Assembly: GCA_902476295.1 (NCBI GenBank)
Contig: CABSDC010000028.1
Location: 1 to 27,710 of the forward strand
Reading direction: 5' to 3'
From: SFTJ01 sp905210415
Lineage (GTDB): Bacteria > Bacteroidota > Bacteroidia > Bacteroidales > Muribaculaceae
Length of the DNA: 27,710 nucleotides
Under the pieces are notes generated by a model. The model had not been told where the DNA came from, did not search any database, and saw only the letters and a program-made list of their open reading frames with translations. Made by a program: the position numbers and the translations under genes. The number at the start of each line of letters is the position of its first letter. The first letter of the stretch is position 1. Shown in pieces: positions 1-7,959 of the stretch.

Positions 1-1
1 C

Positions 2-595
2 GACATCATCGTTATCGACTCGGTGGCTGCTCTTACTCCTAAGGCAGAAATCGAAGGCGAAATGGGCGATAGCAAGATGGGATTGCAAGCACGACTCATG
101 AGCCAAGCTCTGCGCAAAATCACTGCTACAATCTCTAAAACCAACACTTGCTGCATATTCATCAACCAACTTCGCGAGAAAATCGGCGTGATGTTTGGCA
201 ACCCAGAAACCACCACCGGTGGTAACGCGCTGAAATTCTATAGCTCAGTGCGCCTCGACATTCGACGCATCGGACAACTAAAGAACGGCGAAGATGTGGT
301 GGGCAACTCTACCCGCGTGAAAGTGGTGAAGAATAAGGTGGCACCTCCATTCCGCAAGGCAGAATTTGAGATTATGTTTGGCGAAGGAATCTCGCACACT
401 GGCGAAATCGTTGACCTCGGCGTGCAATATGGCATCATCAAGAAGAGCGGTAGCTGGTTCTCTTACGGTGACACCAAGCTCGGTCAAGGCCGCGACTCTG
501 TGAAGCAGATTATAGGCGATAATCCAGAACTTGCCGACGAACTCGAAACAAAGATCTTTGCAGCTATGCAAGGCAATACCGAAGAACAAGAATAA
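2..595 (+). CDS. recA: Recombinase RecA, C-terminal part (5' end outside window)
   Basis: RecA forms the ATP-dependent nucleoprotein filament that pairs homologous DNA and triggers LexA-type self-cleavage. The frame is open from base 2 and enters at the Walker B strand (DIIVIDSVAALTPK). It then shows the GEMGD/QARLMSQALRK segment (loop L1 region), the TNTCCIFINQLREKIGVMFG strand and the L2 loop with GNPETTTGGNALKFYSS. The C-terminal domain (WFSYGD, GQGRDSVKQ) and an acidic tail ending EEQE follow. About 197 codons are present, so roughly 150 N-terminal codons with Walker A lie upstream of the window. No internal break is seen. A strong hairpin terminator lies about 35 bp after the stop. It is the only plus-strand gene in the left 9 kb and is convergent with the next gene. 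Confidence 0.97.
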   Translation, partial: DIIVIDSVAALTPKAEIEGEMGDSKMGLQARLMSQALRKITATISKTNTCCIFINQLREKIGVMFGNPETTTGGNALKFYSSVRLDIRRIGQLKNGEDVVGNSTRVKVVKNKVAPPFRKAEFEIMFGEGISHTGEIVDLGVQYGIIKKSGSWFSYGDTKLGQGRDSVKQIIGDNPELADELETKIFAAMQGNTEEQE

Positions 596-630
596 TCCCA
601 AATCGGGACAATTTTCATCCATACAACGCC

Positions 631-668
631 AAATGGGGCAACACCGCGCAGTGCTGCCCCATTTTTTT
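631..668 (+). terminator. Rho-independent terminator of recA
   Basis: The arms AAATGGGGCA (631-640) and TGCCCCATTT (655-664) pair perfectly and are followed by a T run through 668. It sits about 35 bp downstream of the recA stop. The run of A at the left arm could let it also act for the convergent minus-strand gene ending at 719. Confidence 0.85.
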
Positions 669-718
669 ATGCATTGTCGTCTTGTACAGATCACTGCAAA
701 TGCCAAAACGCAGAGTTT

Positions 719-2206
719 TTAATTTTTATTTGATATTATATTCCAAGACACACAATTTAAAGCCCCTTCTTTGCTCACAATACCATCTGCCCTTACAGGT
801 ATAATCTTGTAGTCGCTATAGATAGCAGATAATTGCTCTACAGCAACCCTATCACTTGCTATTCCCATCTGTGGCACTAAAATATACCCACCTATCTGTA
901 GAAAATTAATGTGAGCCCAGCTTTTTTCTCCGGCAAATGAATGATATTTTAATTCACTGATTTTTTCAAAATGAGGAGACAATGCATTTAACAATTTTTT
1001 TCGCAACAACTCATCAAAATCAGCATAATTATTGATTAAAACATGTCCAGGCCCTACATAGCGCACCATACCATCGGCATGCCCATATTTTTCTTCCTTA
1101 TCCCAAGGTATTATTATTAACTTGCATTCCAATGCCGTTTCAATAGTTTGCTTTATTTCCTCCTCAGATTTATGTTTGTTTTCACAGAATACCTTATCAG
1201 TCATTATAACTTTGTCTCCACACAGAATCACGTTGCCTCCGTCTATAGTGATATCGATATTATTAAATATCTTATTTGAAAAATCATAACACTTTCTCAC
1301 GTCTCTGGTGATATATTTTTGCTCATCACGAAGATAATCAGGATTATATACATAGCTAACAAAAGAGCCATCAGCCTTCTGTATTGGCATAAAATCTCTT
1401 ACCCAAATGTCCTTGGTATCATCAAGCAACTCATAAGAAATATCATTTCCCTTTAAGGCTGCTTCAATATCGTTCCAACACTTATATGCAGTAATATGGC
1501 GTGAGAAAAACACGATTTCTTCAGTATTAGCATTGGGATAAACCTGAATTTCTCCCATCCCACAACACGGTGCATCTGAATATTTTATAACCTTATAATC
1601 TTTATACACACTATATGTGTCGCCTTTTTTTACTGTGTAAATTGACATTTGTGGATATTCCCACGACTCCTTCTTGATTTCCCGAAAATACCTAAATTTA
1701 CACCCGGTTTCCTGATCAAGTGCAATGCGCACACGATTATTCTTAAACACAACAATATCATCTAATGGCTCTGATGGGTATATCTTTGGCATTTCAACCA
1801 TTGCATTGAACATATTAAACATGCAGCGTTGTGGCCCGCCTATATAACCATCAACCCTACCATCGACAATGCGCTCCAGTCCACGAATCAAAACACCGCC
1901 AAACTGTGTGAGCAATTTATCGTCATGCTGTGTTTGAAACGCTATATCCACACCACTTCTATGGAAGAACCACTGTCCAGCAACACAATCGCGATTATAT
2001 GTGGGCCAATCATCATTTTCATTATTGTAGAAATATATCTCCAATTCTACAATGTTATACCTCACTTGGCGCACACCAAAACCGTCAGCCTCATTTTTAA
2101 TAATGCAGAAGTTTCGGATTAGATTTACAGCAATATCATCTAAATCTTTATGCGAAGGATTTTTCATTTCTGTAAACAGACTTTCTGTAGTCAAAAATTC
2201 TTTCAT
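719..2206 (-). CDS. Two-domain protein: AAG/MPG-like N-terminal domain fused to a Porphyromonas-type PAD/agmatine deiminase domain
   Basis: A 495-residue protein. The C-terminal part (about residues 225-495) fits the PAD_porph/agmatine deiminase family of guanidino-modifying hydrolases. It shows DIWVRDFMP (266-274), DGGN (322-325), HADG (376-379) and a candidate catalytic Cys485 in GALNCVSW; family members usually have His before the Cys, here Asn. The substrate is unknown. The N-terminal part (about 25-180) reads like a divergent AAG/MPG 3-methyladenine DNA glycosylase: IVELEIY (52-58) matches IVETEAY, where the second Glu is catalytic in human AAG. VLIRGLE (105-111) matches VLIRALE, GGPQRC (123-128) matches the GPG motif, and FRYFR (171-175) follows. 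This resemblance was made by eye. No signal peptide is seen. The ATG overlaps the TGA of the upstream ATPase remnant as ATGA, implying coupled translation. The gene is AT-rich relative to flanking recA and looks acquired. Confidence 0.72.
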   Translation of the reverse strand: MKEFLTTESLFTEMKNPSHKDLDDIAVNLIRNFCIIKNEADGFGVRQVRYNIVELEIYFYNNENDDWPTYNRDCVAGQWFFHRSGVDIAFQTQHDDKLLTQFGGVLIRGLERIVDGRVDGYIGGPQRCMFNMFNAMVEMPKIYPSEPLDDIVVFKNNRVRIALDQETGCKFRYFREIKKESWEYPQMSIYTVKKGDTYSVYKDYKVIKYSDAPCCGMGEIQVYPNANTEEIVFFSRHITAYKCWNDIEAALKGNDISYELLDDTKDIWVRDFMPIQKADGSFVSYVYNPDYLRDEQKYITRDVRKCYDFSNKIFNNIDITIDGGNVILCGDKVIMTDKVFCENKHKSEEEIKQTIETALECKLIIIPWDKEEKYGHADGMVRYVGPGHVLINNYADFDELLRKKLLNALSPHFEKISELKYHSFAGEKSWAHINFLQIGGYILVPQMGIASDRVAVEQLSAIYSDYKIIPVRADGIVSKEGALNCVSWNIISNKN

Positions 2207-2418
2207 TTTTTTATTTGCTGATTACAAGAAGACACCTTTGAAAAGTCAATCAATATATATGACCTATATTCTCTGATGGCAAACTCCTCCGCAATAGTAG
2301 ATTTGCCAATACGACGTGCTCCTTGTATTAGCAATGCTGTGTCACCATTACGCTCTTGTTTCCACTTGAGCATTGTGTCATAAATCTTTCTCTTAAAGTA
2401 AATTATATCTTCTGCCAT
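2203..2418 (-). pseudogene. Truncated N-terminal remnant of an AAA/DUF4143 ATPase
   Basis: A 71-codon frame that begins like a normal AAA_14/DUF4143 ATPase (FKRKIYDTMLKWK) and carries Walker A (GARRIGKST) and the second strand YILIDFSK. It stops right after FSKVSS with an unrelated tail (CNQQIKK) reading into a run of A. Family members are usually around 400-450 residues, so roughly 85% of the gene is missing, including Walker B, sensor and the C-terminal DUF4143 domain. The likely breakpoint is near 2226-2232. Its TGA overlaps the ATG of the downstream deaminase-type gene, so the remnant may still serve as a translated leader. A promoter-like pair lies just upstream (2438-2467). It could be annotated as a small CDS, but I favour a gene fragment. 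Confidence 0.7.
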
Positions 2419-2437
2419 AGTTTACAATTTCTAGAAA

Positions 2438-2467
2438 AAAATATAACCTTTGCCGTTTTCCACCAAA
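2438..2467 (-). promoter_or_regulatory. Bacteroidetes-type promoter for the ATPase remnant and deaminase gene
   Basis: On the minus strand TTTG (2464-2467) is followed after 18 nt by TATATTTT (2438-2445), close to the TTTG/TAnnTTTG consensus. The same 18-nt spacing occurs upstream of the intact ATPase. The start codon lies 19 bp downstream. Confidence 0.45.
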
Positions 2468-2505
2468 TTTGAGCATTTAAGTGTGTCCCCACAGGAATAT
2501 TTTCA

Positions 2506-3780
2506 CTAATTCTTCAAGCAACAGATTGGCACTACCCAAACACCATCCTCCCTCTGATATGCAATATTACCAATACCAGTAAGAACCATCATAAAAGCAG
2601 GAGCCTTCATTCTATCAGTATCAATCTTCGACGCTAAAGTTTTTAATGATGTAGCACCAGCCTCTATAAAATTATCTCCGCCAAGCTTGATTTCTATCAA
2701 TCCATACTCACCGTTGCGCAGATACACTACAGCATCACATTCCAAACCATTCTTATCGCGATAGTGGTATACCGAACCATTTAACGCATCGGCATATACA
2801 CGCAGGTCTCTTACGCACATAGTTTCAAACAGCAAACCAAACGTTTCAAGATCATTTATCAAATCCTTTGGGCCTATACCTAAAGCAGCGACAGCTATCG
2901 AAGAATCCACAAAATATCTGTTGTAGGAAGTGCGAATGGCTGTTTTTGAACGCAAATTAGGATTCCATGCAGGCATATCCTCTATAACAAAAATCTTTTC
3001 CAACGCGCTAATATAAGAACCTATTGTGTCTTCATTCACACTCATAGTGTCGTTTACTCTTACGTCTTCTTTTATCTTGCTTATTGGTGTCTGTGTGCCT
3101 TGAAAACGAGCGTATGAACGCATTAGTTTTTTTGTGCGCTCTGCGTCTCTTGCCACACCATCTACTCTTGATATATCTACATTCACCACAGCATCATAAT
3201 AGTCGTAAGCTCTATCAAGTGCAATCTCCTTTTTCTGCATAGTGGCTTTCGGCCAGCCTCCACGGCATACGAGATAAGCAATATCTTCAATGCTTTTTTC
3301 CTCGCATAACCCTGTTTTTGCCTTGCCTTCAAACATATCCATTAAGCTAATTGAGCCTTGCGAATCCTCAGATTCCCAAAGACTCATTGGGCGCATCTTG
3401 ATTCGTGCGAAACGACCTGTTCCGCTATGCCATATTTCGTCGGTATTGGCAGGCACAGCCGAACCTGTCAATATAAATTGACCTTCTTCGTCTCTATGAT
3501 CAACTTCAAAGCGGATTGTATCCCATAGGTTCGGTGCTAATTGCCACTCATCAATAAGTTTTGGTGTTTCTCCTTCCAACAATATTTGAGGACTCATTTT
3601 TGCCAACTGCTGATACATCCCACTTTTTTTGGGATCATTCATATACAAGACACTTTTTGCCATTACTTCAGCCGTTGTGGTTTTGCCACACCACTTTGGC
3701 CCCTCAATAAGCACAGCACCCATTCCTTTTAGCTTTCTTTCGAGGATAAAATCTACTATTCTATGCTTGTATTTTTTCAT
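2506..3780 (-). CDS. AAA family ATPase with DUF4143 domain
   Basis: A full-length (424 aa) member of the AAA_14 + DUF4143 family. Walker A is GPKWCGKTT (27-35), Walker B-like is LIDEWQLAPN (75-84) and the sensor strand is FILTGSA (102-108). The central part carries the AYDYYDAVVNVDISRVDGVARD segment. The C-terminal DUF4143 region shows NRYFVDSSIAVAALG, GLLFETMCVRDLRVYA, YHYRDKNGLECDAVVYL and IEIKLGG. The D...E.K pattern of that last part resembles the PD-(D/E)XK nuclease-type core often noted in the family, but its activity is not established. The cellular role of these proteins is unknown and they are abundant and mobile in Bacteroidetes. No partner gene is obvious apart from the tandem repeat array directly upstream (3854-3964). 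AT-rich codon use sets it apart from neighbouring recF and recA. Confidence 0.9.
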   Translation of the reverse strand: MKKYKHRIVDFILERKLKGMGAVLIEGPKWCGKTTTAEVMAKSVLYMNDPKKSGMYQQLAKMSPQILLEGETPKLIDEWQLAPNLWDTIRFEVDHRDEEGQFILTGSAVPANTDEIWHSGTGRFARIKMRPMSLWESEDSQGSISLMDMFEGKAKTGLCEEKSIEDIAYLVCRGGWPKATMQKKEIALDRAYDYYDAVVNVDISRVDGVARDAERTKKLMRSYARFQGTQTPISKIKEDVRVNDTMSVNEDTIGSYISALEKIFVIEDMPAWNPNLRSKTAIRTSYNRYFVDSSIAVAALGIGPKDLINDLETFGLLFETMCVRDLRVYADALNGSVYHYRDKNGLECDAVVYLRNGEYGLIEIKLGGDNFIEAGATSLKTLASKIDTDRMKAPAFMMVLTGIGNIAYQREDGVWVVPICCLKN

Positions 3781-3797
3781 AATTTTTAAATTTTTTA

Positions 3798-3827
3798 CAA
3801 ATATAATATAAATATCTGATATTCAAA
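3798..3827 (-). promoter_or_regulatory. Promoter of the AAA/DUF4143 ATPase gene
   Basis: On the minus strand TTTG (3824-3827), 18 nt, then TATATTTG (3798-3805), matching the Bacteroidetes -33/-7 consensus. It lies 18 bp before the ATG. The 23-bp repeat array begins about 26 bp upstream of the -33 box. Confidence 0.6.
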
Positions 3828-3853
3828 TATTTTTTATATTATTTTGTATTTCA

Positions 3854-3964
3854 TTCGGCAAGTTGGCCGTATTCTGTTCGGCAATTTGGCTGTGTTTCGT
3901 TCGGCAAGTTAGCCGTATTCTGTTCGGCAATTTGGCTGTGTTTCGTTCGGCAATTTAACCGAAA
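3854..3964. repeat. 23-bp tandem repeat array (four full units plus one partial, arranged A-B-A'-B)
   Basis: Units start at 3854, 3877, 3900, 3923 and 3946, each opening TTCGGCAA. Units 1 and 3 end with CGTATTCTG and units 2 and 4 with CTGTGTTTCG. Units 2 and 4 are identical and units 1 and 3 differ by one base, giving a 46-bp higher-order period. The last partial unit forms TTCGG-N8-CCGAA (3946-3963). There are no spacers between units, so this is not a CRISPR. The array lies between the thioesterase stop and the ATPase promoter. Confidence 0.92.
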
Positions 3965-3989
3965 TTATGGTAGATGCTGAGATTTGTTA

Positions 3990-4454
3990 TTAGTCAAAAG
4001 AGCGGCCTTCGAATACGATGATTGATTTGCGCCAGTGCTCGGCAAGTGGCTGCGAACAACCTGTAGTAGGATCGAAACTCACCATCACGCATGTGCTTTG
4101 AGCCTTCACCTCGTCGGTATCGACATTATACAACTGCTGGGCCAACATTATGCTTTTCTCTCCTATTTTTATGGTCTGGGTGCGCACAGCAATATTCTCG
4201 TGAAATAGTGTCTGAGCCATAAAATCGCAGTTGACATTAACGATCACAACGTCGGCCTTCATCCAATCCACATCCTCACCACGCACCGCTCTGAAATAAT
4301 CGGCTTTTCCCAAATCAAAAAAGGCGAAATACACCGAATTATTGAGGTGTCCAAGCACATCTATGTCGTTAAAGCGCATCTGCACAGGCACTGAGTGGCG
4401 AAATGGAGTGGCTATTACAATGCCATGTTTCTGCTGATTTTGTTTTGCTTCCAT
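3990..4454 (-). CDS. Acyl-CoA thioesterase of the 4HBT (YbgC/FadM-like) hotdog family
   Basis: A 154-residue single hotdog-fold protein, predicted to hydrolyse acyl-CoA or acyl-ACP thioesters in the cytoplasm. The family signature is clear: VQMRFNDIDVLGHLNNSVYFAFFDLGKADYF, with the Asp and the GHLNN turn expected to form the active site. NVNCDFMAQTLFHENIAVRT and STCVMVSFD follow, as in the beta strands of this fold. The length is typical. It is the last gene of a recF-dciA-thioesterase operon and starts 16 bp after the stop of the DciA-like gene. The extreme N-terminus (EAKQNQQKHG) is not conserved. The physiological substrate cannot be read from the sequence. Confidence 0.88.
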   Translation of the reverse strand: MEAKQNQQKHGIVIATPFRHSVPVQMRFNDIDVLGHLNNSVYFAFFDLGKADYFRAVRGEDVDWMKADVVIVNVNCDFMAQTLFHENIAVRTQTIKIGEKSIMLAQQLYNVDTDEVKAQSTCVMVSFDPTTGCSQPLAEHWRKSIIVFEGRSFD

Positions 4455-4470
4455 ATATATATATAGTTTA

Positions 4471-4761
4471 TCACTTAAATATCATTTCTTTGATTACCTC
4501 GGCACCAACTGCCTCGTTGATGCGCTTTATGAGCAATGTGCGATTCATCATCAACTCGTTGCGAAGCGTAGCCGATGATAGCCTTACGGTCATCACACCA
4601 CCGCTCACGCTGCGGCTTATGGTATAGCGATTGATGCCGTGCCCCACCACATCAGGCCACACATACGAAGCCTTATGCTCATTCATCTGCGCAGTGAGAT
4701 TCTCGGCCTGAATAAAGCCGTTGATGATATCGCCTATTTGTTTTGCTTCGGTACGTTTCAT
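4471..4761 (-). CDS. DUF721/DciA-like protein
   Basis: A 96-residue protein with the DUF721 pattern: an N-terminal helix (KQIGDIINGFIQ), a W-x-D-V-V-G-x-x-I segment (YVWPDVVGHGINRYT) and a strand with LSSATLRNELMMNRTLLIKRINE. DUF721 proteins include DciA, the ancestral loader or partner of the replicative helicase DnaB in bacteria lacking DnaC/DnaI. Short versions next to recF are common in Bacteroidetes. It lies 42 bp after the recF stop and 16 bp before the thioesterase gene, so it is co-transcribed with a DNA-repair gene. The helicase-loading role is inferred from the family, since this short form has only the core domain. Confidence 0.82.
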   Translation of the reverse strand: MKRTEAKQIGDIINGFIQAENLTAQMNEHKASYVWPDVVGHGINRYTISRSVSGGVMTVRLSSATLRNELMMNRTLLIKRINEAVGAEVIKEMIFK

Positions 4762-4803
4762 TATCTTTTTTTTTCAGGGGGGTGAGACGGATATGTTTAG
4801 AGG

Positions 4804-5910
4804 TTATAGTGATTGTTCCTCATCGGCACTGCATGTGCCGTTTTCCACGGTGAATATCTTGTATCCGCTATGCAGAGTGTGGATAATATCGTCGAGATGA
4901 GTACGATTAGTATCGGTGATGAATATCTGGCCAAATTGATTATCGTTCACCACATTAACGATGCTCTCCACTCGCTTTGCATCGAGTTTGTCGAAAATAT
5001 CGTCGAGCAACAATATTGGCATCACGGCATTGTTGGCCTTGATGAAATCATATTGCGCAAGTCGGAGCGCTATAGTGTAGGTTTTGCATTGCCCTTGGCT
5101 GCCCACCTTGCGCATAGAGTGGTCATTGAGCAAGAGATCGATATCGTCGCGATGCACGCCGCGTGTGGTGTAGCCCACCACCATATCACGCTCACGGGTT
5201 TGTTCCAAAATCTGCGCCATCGAGGCATCGTTTAGGTGGCTGCTGAGCCTTATCTCTACCTGCTCGCCAGCGCCAGCAATAGCGCTATAGTAACGCAGAA
5301 ATATAGGTGTAAAACGCTCTATCCACGCCATGCGTTCACGATGTATCACCGTGGCCGATTCCACCATCTGATGCTCCACTGTTTCAAACAATATGGCATC
5401 TCGATAGCCCTGACGAATGAGCGAATTGCGGTTTTCCACCGCCTTATTATATCTTATGAGATGCGACAGATATTCGTTGTTGCCTTGCGAGATAATCAGA
5501 TCCATCAGTCGGCGACGCTCCTCGCTGGCACCGCGTATGAGGTCCCAATCCATTGGCGACACTATCACCAGCGGCAGCAAGCCTATATGCTGACTGAATC
5601 GCTTATATTCCTTGCCGTCGCGCTTGAGAGTCTTTCGCTTACCCTTTTGATAAGCCATAGCAATCTCCAATGGCTCACCACCGCGCATATATTTTCCTCG
5701 AAGCATCATATAGTCGGCGTCGTGATTCACCACCAACTGGTCGCCCACATTGGTGCAACTTTTCACAAAGCTCAGATAATATATCGCATCGAGCACATTG
5801 GTCTTACCCATACCATTATTGCCTATAAAACAATTAATGTTGGGTGAAAAATCAAGCTGACACTCAGTCAGATTCTTGAAATTGACTATTGTAAGGTTTT
5901 CTAAAGTCAT
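4804..5910 (-). CDS. recF: DNA replication and repair protein RecF
   Basis: RecF is an SMC-like ATPase that helps load RecA at gaps through RecOR. With the start at 5910 the protein is 368 aa and begins MTLENLTIVNFKNL, as RecF proteins do; the longer frame to 5982 adds 24 residues with no family match. Walker A is GNNGMGKT (30-37), the ABC signature is in VGSQGQCKTYTIALRLAQ and Walker B is ILLLDDIFDKLD with a D-loop after it. The conserved RRRLMD segment is present. It heads the recF-dciA-thioesterase operon. A TAAATTTG -7-like element (5919-5926) is just before the start. Confidence 0.96.
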   Translation of the reverse strand: MTLENLTIVNFKNLTECQLDFSPNINCFIGNNGMGKTNVLDAIYYLSFVKSCTNVGDQLVVNHDADYMMLRGKYMRGGEPLEIAMAYQKGKRKTLKRDGKEYKRFSQHIGLLPLVIVSPMDWDLIRGASEERRRLMDLIISQGNNEYLSHLIRYNKAVENRNSLIRQGYRDAILFETVEHQMVESATVIHRERMAWIERFTPIFLRYYSAIAGAGEQVEIRLSSHLNDASMAQILEQTRERDMVVGYTTRGVHRDDIDLLLNDHSMRKVGSQGQCKTYTIALRLAQYDFIKANNAVMPILLLDDIFDKLDAKRVESIVNVVNDNQFGQIFITDTNRTHLDDIIHTLHSGYKIFTVENGTCSADEEQSL

Positions 5911-6060
5911 CGCAAATGCAAATTTACAAAATTCCGAACAAAAGCAGTGTATGGCTCTGACGAAAAACGCACATACACACATTCATCGCCACACACAATT
6001 GCTCATGTGCGGTGCAGATATAAATTACCCTCTATTTTCTTTGATTTTAGATGTGTGTTT

Positions 6061-7821
6061 TTATCGCAGCGAAAGATGGAAATCCTGAATAAGAGCCTCA
6101 ACGCCAGGATAGCGAGAGCGTATGTCGTCGATGATTTCGCGCTGTGTGCGATATTTGATTTTTGGTGCAGCAGCCACCACCTTGATGTTGATGCCCACTA
6201 AGTCGTTTTGCAGATAGTTGCGCAGGCTGTCGAGAATCAGCTGCATGCTCTGCTCAATAATGGTTTTCTGGCCCTCATCTACACTCACCTCCACCACATA
6301 ATTATCAAGCAACACTGGTGTGGTGATGCTCATAATGCTGGTGATGAGTCGGCGAGAAGGATTGTTGGTAATGAAATTGTTCCATGCCGATAGGAGCATA
6401 TCCTTGTTGAACATCGCCTTGCGCTGTGGCGCATTGGCAGCGTTCTTCTTCTCCTTATCCTCTGGTTTATCGAAGCGCATAGTGTGCTTCACATTGAATC
6501 GCTGTATAGGCTGAACCGTAGAAACCTCGTAGTGATGCGCGTGATTCATAGGCGATAGTGGCTTGGCTGGCGCAGCTGGTGCCACGCCATTTGTCTGAGG
6601 CTGCGATGCAGCCTCGGCCCGTGGTGCAGCGTTTTGCTGTGGAGCAGCCTGGGCAGTAGCGCCCTGTTGTGGCTGCGCTATTGAGCGTATTGGTTGGCCT
6701 CCTCCGCCCTCAGGATTTGGAGAAGGATCAAGTATCTGACAAATCTTTATAAGCGTAAGTTCCACAAGAAACTGCTTATTGGTGGCAGTAGGATAATTCA
6801 GGTCGCAAGTGTTGCACAAGTCCATAGCCCTGTAGTACCACTTAGGATGAAGCGTTACGGCCTGTTCCTCAAATTGCTTCATCACCTCATCGCTCATCTC
6901 GAGCAAGCATTTGGTCTTAGGATCGTATGCCACCATCAGGTCGCGCAAGTGTTGTGCCAAACCATTGATGAAAAACTTAGAGTCGAATCCGTGGTCGCGC
7001 ACATCGCGATATATAAGCAACGCCTCAGGCACATCACAACGCTTGAACGCCTCCACCAGACGGAAGTAATAGTCGTGGTCGAGCACATTGAGGTTGTCGA
7101 TAGTGCTTTGATATGTGATATTGCACTCCGAAGCCGCCGCCACTTGGTCGAAAATCGACAAAGCGTCGCGCATGGCACCATCGGCCTTCTGCGCTATCAC
7201 GTTGAGTGCCGATTGCTCAGCAGTGATGCCCTCTTGCGATGCAATATACTGCAACTGCTCCACAATGTCGTGCACAGTGATGCGAGAAAAGTCATAAATC
7301 TGGCATCTACTCAATATGGTAGGTATGATCTTATGCTTCTCGGTAGTGGCAAGAATGAATATGGCATGAGCAGGAGGCTCTTCAAGCGTCTTCAAAAAGG
7401 CATTGAATGCCTGCGACGACAGCATATGCACCTCGTCGATGATAAACACGCGATAACGCCCTATTTGTGGCGGTATGCGCACCTGATCGATAAGATTGCG
7501 GATGTCGTCTACCGAATTGTTTGAAGCGGCGTCGAGTTCTACGATATTATAACTGCGCTGCTCGTTGAAGGCCATACACGATTCACACTCGTTGCATGCC
7601 TCGTGGTCGGCAGTTGGGTTAAGACAATTAATGGTTTTTGCAAATATGCGGGCGCAAGAAGTCTTACCTACACCACGCGGACCGCAGAACAGATAAGCGT
7701 GCGCCAAGCGGTCGCTCTCTATTGCTGATTTCAGCGTGTGAGTAAGTGCCTGTTGCCCCACCACGCTGCGAAACGTGGACGGACGATATTTGCGGGCTGA
7801 TACTATATAGTTGTTTTCCAT
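6061..7821 (-). CDS. dnaX: DNA polymerase III subunit gamma/tau
   Basis: The AAA+ motor of the sliding-clamp loader. The chosen start is the ATG at 7821 (586 aa); a TTG one codon upstream is less likely. The N-terminus reads ARKYRPSTFRSVVGQ, followed by Walker A GPRGVGKTS (about 48-56), the zinc-binding cysteines (NCLNP, CNECESC), Walker B FIIDEVHMLS and the sensor ILSRCQIYDF. A Pro/Ala/Gln-rich linker (about residues 370-430) leads to a C-terminal domain typical of Bacteroidetes tau. No A-run slippery site for a gamma form was seen around the linker. A TAACTTTG -7 element (7828-7835) abuts the start. The gene lies 150 bp upstream of recF. Confidence 0.96.
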   Translation of the reverse strand: MENNYIVSARKYRPSTFRSVVGQQALTHTLKSAIESDRLAHAYLFCGPRGVGKTSCARIFAKTINCLNPTADHEACNECESCMAFNEQRSYNIVELDAASNNSVDDIRNLIDQVRIPPQIGRYRVFIIDEVHMLSSQAFNAFLKTLEEPPAHAIFILATTEKHKIIPTILSRCQIYDFSRITVHDIVEQLQYIASQEGITAEQSALNVIAQKADGAMRDALSIFDQVAAASECNITYQSTIDNLNVLDHDYYFRLVEAFKRCDVPEALLIYRDVRDHGFDSKFFINGLAQHLRDLMVAYDPKTKCLLEMSDEVMKQFEEQAVTLHPKWYYRAMDLCNTCDLNYPTATNKQFLVELTLIKICQILDPSPNPEGGGGQPIRSIAQPQQGATAQAAPQQNAAPRAEAASQPQTNGVAPAAPAKPLSPMNHAHHYEVSTVQPIQRFNVKHTMRFDKPEDKEKKNAANAPQRKAMFNKDMLLSAWNNFITNNPSRRLITSIMSITTPVLLDNYVVEVSVDEGQKTIIEQSMQLILDSLRNYLQNDLVGINIKVVAAAPKIKYRTQREIIDDIRSRYPGVEALIQDFHLSLR

Positions 7822-7909
7822 CAATCACAAAGTTAAAAAAATTCTTTCACTTTCCTCCACTATTACACCCCAATTTTCTCATCATTCTTTGGCATCTTCA
7901 CATATTAAA

Positions 7910-7945
7910 AAATAAAGGCATCCATTATTGGGCGCCTTTATTCTA
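7910..7945 (-). terminator. Terminator of the hydrolase gene
   Basis: AATAAAGGC (7911-7919) pairs with GCCTTTATT (7934-7942). Read on the minus strand the stem is followed by T-rich sequence. It lies about 18 bp after the stop of the alpha/beta hydrolase gene. Confidence 0.75.
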
Positions 7946-7959
7946 TTCATAAAAAGTTT

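Noticed and set aside
278..706. 142-codon minus-strand frame over the recA end
   Set aside because: Opposite conserved recA and runs through the recA terminator; no recognisable domain.
3854..3964. CRISPR array
   Set aside because: The units are directly adjacent with no unique spacers, and no cas genes are present.
5236..5847. 203-codon plus-strand frame
   Set aside because: Antisense shadow of recF.
5911..5982. Upstream extension of RecF by 24 residues
   Set aside because: The extension (Cys/Phe-rich) has no family match, and a -7-like TAAATTTG element lies inside it.
6694..7524. Long plus-strand open frame (276 codons)
   Set aside because: Lies wholly inside dnaX on the other strand and shows no family resemblance; an antisense shadow.
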